Shown here one piece after another: positions 58,982-64,000 of a stretch of 64,000 nucleotides of DNA (position 1 is its first letter; the number at the start of each line of letters is the position of its first letter). The notes under the pieces are model-generated. The model saw only the letters and a program-made list of their open reading frames with translations. It was not told where the DNA came from and ran no database searches. The position numbers were made by a program, and so were the translations under genes. The stretch spans positions 1,922,001 through 1,986,000 of the forward strand of contig JAKSGN010000036.1 in the NCBI GenBank assembly GCA_024180945.1, read 5' to 3'. The stretch comes from Macrophomina tecta (Eukaryota > Ascomycota > Dothideomycetes > Botryosphaeriales > Botryosphaeriaceae).

Positions 58982-58994
58982 GTGAAACACGTTA

Positions 58995-60582
58995 GAAATA
59001 ATCTGCTGTAGCTAATCCTAAATGTCCACCATCCACTCTTCCCCAAAAATTATGTCTGCATCGTCGCCTCCGCGCCTGATTTGTGAAGCGCCTTCTTTCG
59101 TGGCGTACCAGACTTCCCTTCCCACAGCGCCAACCTCAGCCCTCATCGCTCCAGGTTTTTGTAGAATGACCTTGTCTGAGCCCCCAGAACCTCCTTCTGG
59201 TGGTAGGAAGTCATTGTCAGCCCTATGCGCGCTGCAGGGCGCAATTTCATGCAGGGCCGCCATGTCGATTGGTACCTCCAACGGAACCAAATCACCGATC
59301 CTCGATACTGGGAGGTGACCCCGCACGTCTCACCTCATACACCCGCGGGTATTTTATTATGAAGGTATGTGGTTGTGCGGATTGCACAAGCGCTCGGAAT
59401 ATTACTAAATCCGACTCAGGATTGGGAGCAGTGCTACGCCTCGGCCGGCGCTTGTGTAGTCAGCCAACACGTGTCAGCGTCGAAACCAGCTTCGAAACCA
59501 GCTTCGACACAGCTATCCTACAACTTCGAGATGCAGTCCAACGCACGATGATCTCGATGACCTCCGATGAACCACAGCTCTGCATTTATCACCTCGCCCT
59601 CCCGCCATTGTTCTCCCCGCTGACCGAACGAAAGCCCTGACCAAGCCACCACGTCCTCATGCTTCTCGAGCCCACCAGCGCCGATTCCTAGACCAAGCAG
59701 CAGCCGAGAGCTCGTCTCGGCTCGTTGAAGGGGAACACAACAAGGGGGATATAAGACTGAGCTGAGTGCGGCGGCCCTGGAAATTGGAGCCTGCGCTTCG
59801 ACAGGTGGGTTGAGCGTCACCGGCGAAAGGCCGTCGTTGCGAGCGCATACGAAAGTAGAAAGGCTTGAACATGTTTTGGTAATACAGCTGTTGTACGGTC
59901 AAACAACCAACGGCTCCTTACATGAGCACTGCAATCTCCAGGGCGGTAGAGATGTGCTTCGGTTTGACCTTTGAGGGTCATGCGGAATTTTGAATCGTTC
60001 ATGTTCGTGAAGGATGAGTACTAGCGGAGCTGTGATAATGGCTATGCTTGGCAAGACTCTACACTATGTAGAGCTGCATACAGTAGTCTTCTCTTCAGCC
60101 ATATCTACAAACTATCGCCTCCGGCGCAACCCTGTGGCAGGTACGGGTCGACCGTCCTCCCTGCTAGCGTGATTAAGGTGTTCGTCTGCCTTTGATGAGG
60201 CTCAAGTGGCAAATCCTCACGTGTTACTTGATCCGGAAGATGCTCGAAGCTTCGCTATGGTAATTTAATAAAGTATATCGATCCCCGGGGACCTCTCCAA
60301 AATGGATATAATAAAATAAATAAGATAGAATAATAAGGGACTTAGAAATACTACAAGGCCTTAAGATAGATTAAGCTAAACTTTATATATCCATACACTC
60401 CCTAATCCAATATCAAACCCCATCGTCTTCCCTAATACTACTAAGTATAACGGCCGATACTCTAAGGGTAGCCACACTAGGTTCTCTGAATCGTATGTTA
60501 TCCATACACCATCTGAGCTCAAAGTCCTACGGACAAGGCTAGGACTTTAGTTACCACAGCCCGCATCACGTGGCATTCACGT
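58995..60582. other. Gene-poor, partly AT-rich region
   Basis: About 1.6 kb between the Fot1 remnant and the rhodopsin-like gene. The segment 60245-60420 is strongly AT-rich and contrasts with its flanks. It may be an old mutated repeat. Open frames at 59018-59326 (minus) and 59200-59640 (plus) are not recognised. Confidence 0.35.
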
Positions 60583-61861
60583 TCACACTGTCTCATCACC
60601 CCTAATAGGGTTGGGCCCATTCGTTGAATAGCAGTCGGCGGTAGATCTGATTAAACCTCTTTCGCTACCCTCTCGGCTGGCGTTATAGCTCTCTGCATTC
60701 AACTGTGCGGTGTGCCACACTTGTATCGCCGCCTTTTGTGTATTCTTCCGGAGTGGCTTCATATTGTGGCTTTCAGAATGGCTGTGCCGTCCGTAGCCAT
60801 CCGAGCGGTTCGCCGATGAAAGAAATCTTGGGAATGTCTTGCGCACGAGAGGTTTCAGGGTCGAGATTGAGGAGCAGGCAATAGCGATGTTGATTTCTAT
60901 TCCGGACCAGATGGCGCATTCGACACCGTCAACTACATTTGCTCGTTAGCTGCATATTCCTAGTACTTTGCTTCTCGTATCTTTGTAGAGCACACTCACG
61001 GGACGTGTCGGGTGAGACCGAAATGGTGTAGAGAGACTTGAGACGGATAATAGAAGTTACACAGACACTGCGATCTCATTAGCTCGATCTAAAACAGTCC
61101 GCAACGTTCTGTGATGCACTTACAAAGCACCAAAACCAAGCACTACCACAAGGGCGATTTTCTTCTTCTTAGACATGTTAAGGGATTTGATTGAGGGTAT
61201 CGGAATGGCAAAAATGAGAATGTCAGTCGTTATGTTGAGAGCTGCATTCGAAAACCAGAAAGCCAGCCTGTTCATGCAGCTGCCTTCTCCAACGCCCCAG
61301 AAGAACTGGACCGGTATACACAGAAAGATGGAGCCGAACACTGTCCAGCAGCCGTAGACAACCAGGACCCCGAGTAGAATCTTGCATGTTCTCTGAAACA
61401 TTACTCCTGTGAAGATTCGCATATACTGACAGACGATCGAAAGCTTGACAAAGAGCAGAGCGAGATTGTAGAGCGGAATGGTCGCCCACAAAGCCTTGTA
61501 GAACTTCGTCGAGTTATAGGGCTTTATGGTATTGAACGGGGTTCCCAAGCCATACTTGATTTCTATACGCACTTAATGAGTACTGTCCAGAAAGGGTGGC
61601 CAAGTTCCCTTTGACCCTTCGAATATACTTACGGAACACCACTACCACCAAAAAGCCAGAGGATGCGGCTATGGAGAAGCTGATGAGGTACTCCTCGACG
61701 CCGGCATTCTTGAGGATTCTGAAGCGAGTGTACAGGCGGGCCACAACCGTAAAAAAAGCGAGGCTGGTAAAGAGGATGCTTGTTACTAATAGACTAATAA
61801 CGTTTTGAGATACCATCGTGGCGACAGAGTGAAATGCCTGCGTTGTCCTGGCAGAAAGCAT
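60583..61861 (-). CDS. Rhodopsin-like fungal integral membrane protein
   Basis: Seven-helix membrane protein of the large fungal rhodopsin-domain family related to Pth11-type sensors; ligand unknown. Exons are 61861-61633, 61562-61124, 61067-61000 and 60932-60583, giving 361 residues with every join in frame. Hallmarks: VVARLYTRFRILKNAGVEEY (TM1 loop), NSTKFYKALWATIPLYNLAL, FVKLSIVCQYMRIF, FFWGVGEGSCMNRLAFWFSN, NITTDILIFAIPIPSIKSLN and DGVECAIWSGIEINIAIACS near the last helix. The C-terminal tail is hydrophilic. The start could instead be the Met 15 codons further in. No lesion. It is the only intact non-transposon gene in the last 13 kb. Confidence 0.87.
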
Positions 61862-63559
61862 CTGTTGGAACAAGTGATGTGACAGCTTATTCAGTGATGA
61901 AGAAAGTGGATTGGCATGAAGAGGGAGAGGGTAGGTGTTCGACCGCCTCTTATACGAGTGATGATGATGATGATGATTCATACACCCGTCGGCCTCAGTA
62001 GGCCATAGGGACAAGGAACGCTATTCTACGCTAAGCTACATTAGGATCCCGGTTCATTCGATTATACGAGTGATTGTAGCTAAGCGATGTGGTGTGATAT
62101 AAGGAGACCTTGAAACACGTGATTAATCTAACAGCATCTTAAGACGTCGTTGGGGGGCGAGGTCCGATACACTCGGCACTGCGAGAGGACCCTGAGACAG
62201 TGGGCAGTTTAACGCGGGGAAACGGTGCTTCGCTAGTGGCTGTCTTCTTCACGGAAAGTTGTGCAATCGCGGCTTCCTCCGTGGAACCCCTTCGCTGCAG
62301 AACCTCGGAGAGCACGTAGAGAATTACTAGGATTGTTTTGATAAATTCCTGACAGAGATGTTAAAGGAAACCAGCCTACTCTGGGGCTTATGCAAGCCAC
62401 CACATGCAAACGACACAAGCCATTTTCTAGCAGGTGCCATTCCGCAACGGAAGAATAACGACGGATAAACTCTCGGCGCAGAGGTGAAGGTTAGGTTGGG
62501 GGCCGACGCCGTCTCTAGCCAAGCTAAACCCCTAGGGTCTAGTATGTCCAATATGAACGACTAGCTTTAACCAACAATGCGCTTTAGAAATAAGACCTCT
62601 AGCGTGTTGAGAGAGAAGTAACTACACGTTAACCAATTTGTGATTAACATTAGGCAGGGGATATATCGTCCTAAAATTTCGGGTAAGTGGCACCCTAGCG
62701 AGATGGAACTTAATTGGGTTCAAGTGGGGATGCGACACAGATAGGGGCGTCTGCACGCCCACTCGCCGCTGTCCAGGCTTTCTGATAAATGCCTCAACTG
62801 TGTCACGAAGCAAAGCATTCACTCAAACTAGCACCTAGAATCAGCCAATAGGATCCGATCCGAAAGCCCGTACCGATCAAACCACCCTCCTGGAATCGAT
62901 GATCACTGGAAGATGGCTTGCATGGCGCCTGCATGTGGTGGCTTGCGGATGAGACATTTTCACTTCCACAATCACTAGCAGCATCATACAAAGCAGAGCC
63001 GGTTCAAACCAAAAAATGTGAATCCACCGTTATAAGGGTGGATTCAGCGCCCATACAAAATTAAGATTTAGGGTTAGGGTTACGGGTACGGTGGATTCAG
63101 GTACGGTGGATTCAGAAAAAGAAGTCGGATTTGCGTTAGATCGAGATATGTTATAGAGTAAGGTCAGGCGATAAGATTTTTTGCGTACGACATGCCCGCC
63201 CGACCGCGCTTTCGAGCGTAATTTGGCAGTTAGGGTAAGTTGGGGTTGAATTTGATGGGGTGAAAGTGGCCCGAGCGGAGCGGTGGTGGAATTGCAGAGC
63301 CGCCGGGTAGGTAAAGAGCGAGCGAACGTGTAGCCGGTAGCAGCGCGAAGAGACCGTAGTAAAGCAAGACGAGTTAGATAGTTTGACAACGGCAAGGGGC
63401 GGATAGTTAGGCAGACAGAACAAGCCGGTCGGGGGAAAAGAAGACGTGTTTTTATATAAGAGTAGGTTAGTAGCGATTAGCGAGCAATAATTAAACAACG
63501 AACAGTAGATAGTAGACAGTAGACAGCAGACAGCAAATAGCAAATATAAGTTACTGTTC
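61862..63559. other. Gene-poor region with short telomere-like motif
   Basis: About 1.7 kb. No coding gene is supported. At about 63066-63080 there is TTAGGGTTAGGGTTA, and GGTGGATTCAG repeats lie at 63043-63120. From 63.2 kb onward the sequence is repetitive (AGACAGTAGACAG-type) and leads into the 27-bp minisatellite. Confidence 0.4.
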
Positions 63560-63693
63560 CTATGTAGCAACCGTCTGTCCCTGTCCCTATGCAGCAACCG
63601 TCTGTCCCTGTCCCTATGCAGCAACCGTCTGTCCCTGTCCCTATGCAGCAACCGTCTGTCCCTGTCCCTATGTAGCAACCGTCTGTCCCTATG
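63560..63693 (+). repeat. 27-bp minisatellite, five copies
   Basis: The unit begins CTATGYAGCAACCGTCTGTC and is completed by CCTGTCC. Copies start at 63560, 63587, 63614, 63641 and 63668; the last is 6 bp short. A sixth copy begins CTATG at 63689 and is cut by the LTR at 63694. As a multiple of 3 it gives a 9-residue repeat on the minus strand (LLHRDRDRR-like), which I regard as incidental. Confidence 0.95.
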
Positions 63694-64000
63694 TGTTACG
63701 GCGCAGCCTTCACAGGACCTGGGACAGATGGGGGAAAGGAACAAGCGGGGCGCAGACGAGCGCCGGGAAAGGTCCACCAGGAAAAAGACGGGGGTCACGT
63801 GATGCCCCACCAGTTCAGCAGTTCATGAGGGCTTGGCAGAATGAACTCTCGAACACCAGTTCAGATAGTTCAGACCACCCACAGAGATGAACTTCACGAA
63901 CACTAGATTGTATACACTTTCCTACTTGTATATAAACCACACTCCTTAGATAGCTTTGACCTTCGTGGTCAACTTCAACAATAGAATTTGGACTCTATTG
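63694..64000 (+). repeat. Second Gypsy-type LTR, opposite orientation, runs off right edge
   Basis: Starts TGTTACGGCGCAGCCT, as the LTR at 58186 does, but on the plus strand. The TATA box TATATAAACCAC is at about 63929. The stretch after it (CTTAGATAGCTTTGACCTTC) matches the first LTR with few differences, while the U3 part differs more. The missing end is probably only about 10 bp past the window. It could be a solo LTR or the start of another element. Confidence 0.88.

Larger units (their letters stand above)
58187..58992 (+). mobile_element. Fot1/pogo (Tc1-mariner) element, 3' remnant
   Basis: The 3' half of a pogo-type DNA transposon, split by the Gypsy LTR. It contains the C-terminal transposase coding sequence (stop 58881) and a 3' non-coding end with two copies of a 17-bp block (GGGGTGCGCAGCTCACT) and a possible terminus ...CACGT followed by TA at 58993-58994, the usual mariner target. 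The 5' part is missing from the window. Confidence 0.8.

Noticed and set aside
63151..63810. 219-codon minus-strand frame with 9-residue RDRRLLH repeats
   Set aside because: The repeat comes from the 27-bp minisatellite, which is a multiple of three; the frame crosses the LTR boundary and has no family-like sequence.

Overview
The window is nuclear DNA of a filamentous ascomycete (Pezizomycotina). The evidence is short introns of about 50-75 bp with GTAAGT/GTACGT-type donors and CTAAC/CTGAC branch sites, Zn2Cys6 regulators, several families of MFS permease, a family 3 pectate lyase, a fungal NIMA kinase, and fungal hAT, Ty3/Gypsy and Fot1/pogo elements. The pectate lyase, secreted proteins and many permeases suit a plant-associated or saprotrophic fungus. 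The species cannot be named from sequence alone. All gene models were spliced by eye.

Layout. (a) 1-25 kb is an accessory region of transport and secretion genes: a sulfatase running off the left edge, an allantoate/Dal5-type MFS permease, an LtrA-type membrane protein, a liz1/Fen2-like pantothenate permease with an apparent frameshift, a PL3 pectate lyase, a small secreted protein with an exact in-frame 60-bp duplication, a decayed pair (DHA2 drug-transporter pseudogene and Zn2Cys6 regulator pseudogene), a LYC1-type acetyltransferase pseudogene with two stops, and a sugar transporter with a probable 10-nt micro-exon. (b) 25.4-42.2 kb is a dense housekeeping block: tRNA-Ser(AGA), Ipi1 (60S assembly), a roadblock/LC7 protein, a DUF1348 NTF2-like protein, a GT8 glycosyltransferase, a PMP20/Asp f 3-type peroxiredoxin, a Rab escort protein (Mrs6-like), an ankyrin-BTB protein and a NIMA-type kinase. 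Two head-to-head pairs share short promoters. (c) 42.2-52.5 kb is sparse: a Zn2Cys6 regulator behind a 4.7-kb gap and a small secreted protein. (d) 52.5-64 kb is a transposon nest: an apparently coding-intact hAT element abuts a truncated Ty3/Gypsy element, whose LTR interrupts a Fot1/pogo transposase. An isolated rhodopsin-like membrane-protein gene follows. A second, related LTR in the opposite orientation starts beside a 27-bp minisatellite and runs off the right edge.

Together, the left part looks like a decaying accessory segment, with at least four genes carrying lesions. The middle is conserved core genome and the right end is repeat-rich, possibly subtelomeric. No clearly new multi-gene system was found. 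The items most worth checking are a textbook A_AAA_AAC frameshift signal at the Gypsy gag stop, the hAT element with good terminal repeats but mismatched flanks, the paired regulator/transporter decay, and the tandemly duplicated exon start in the secreted protein.
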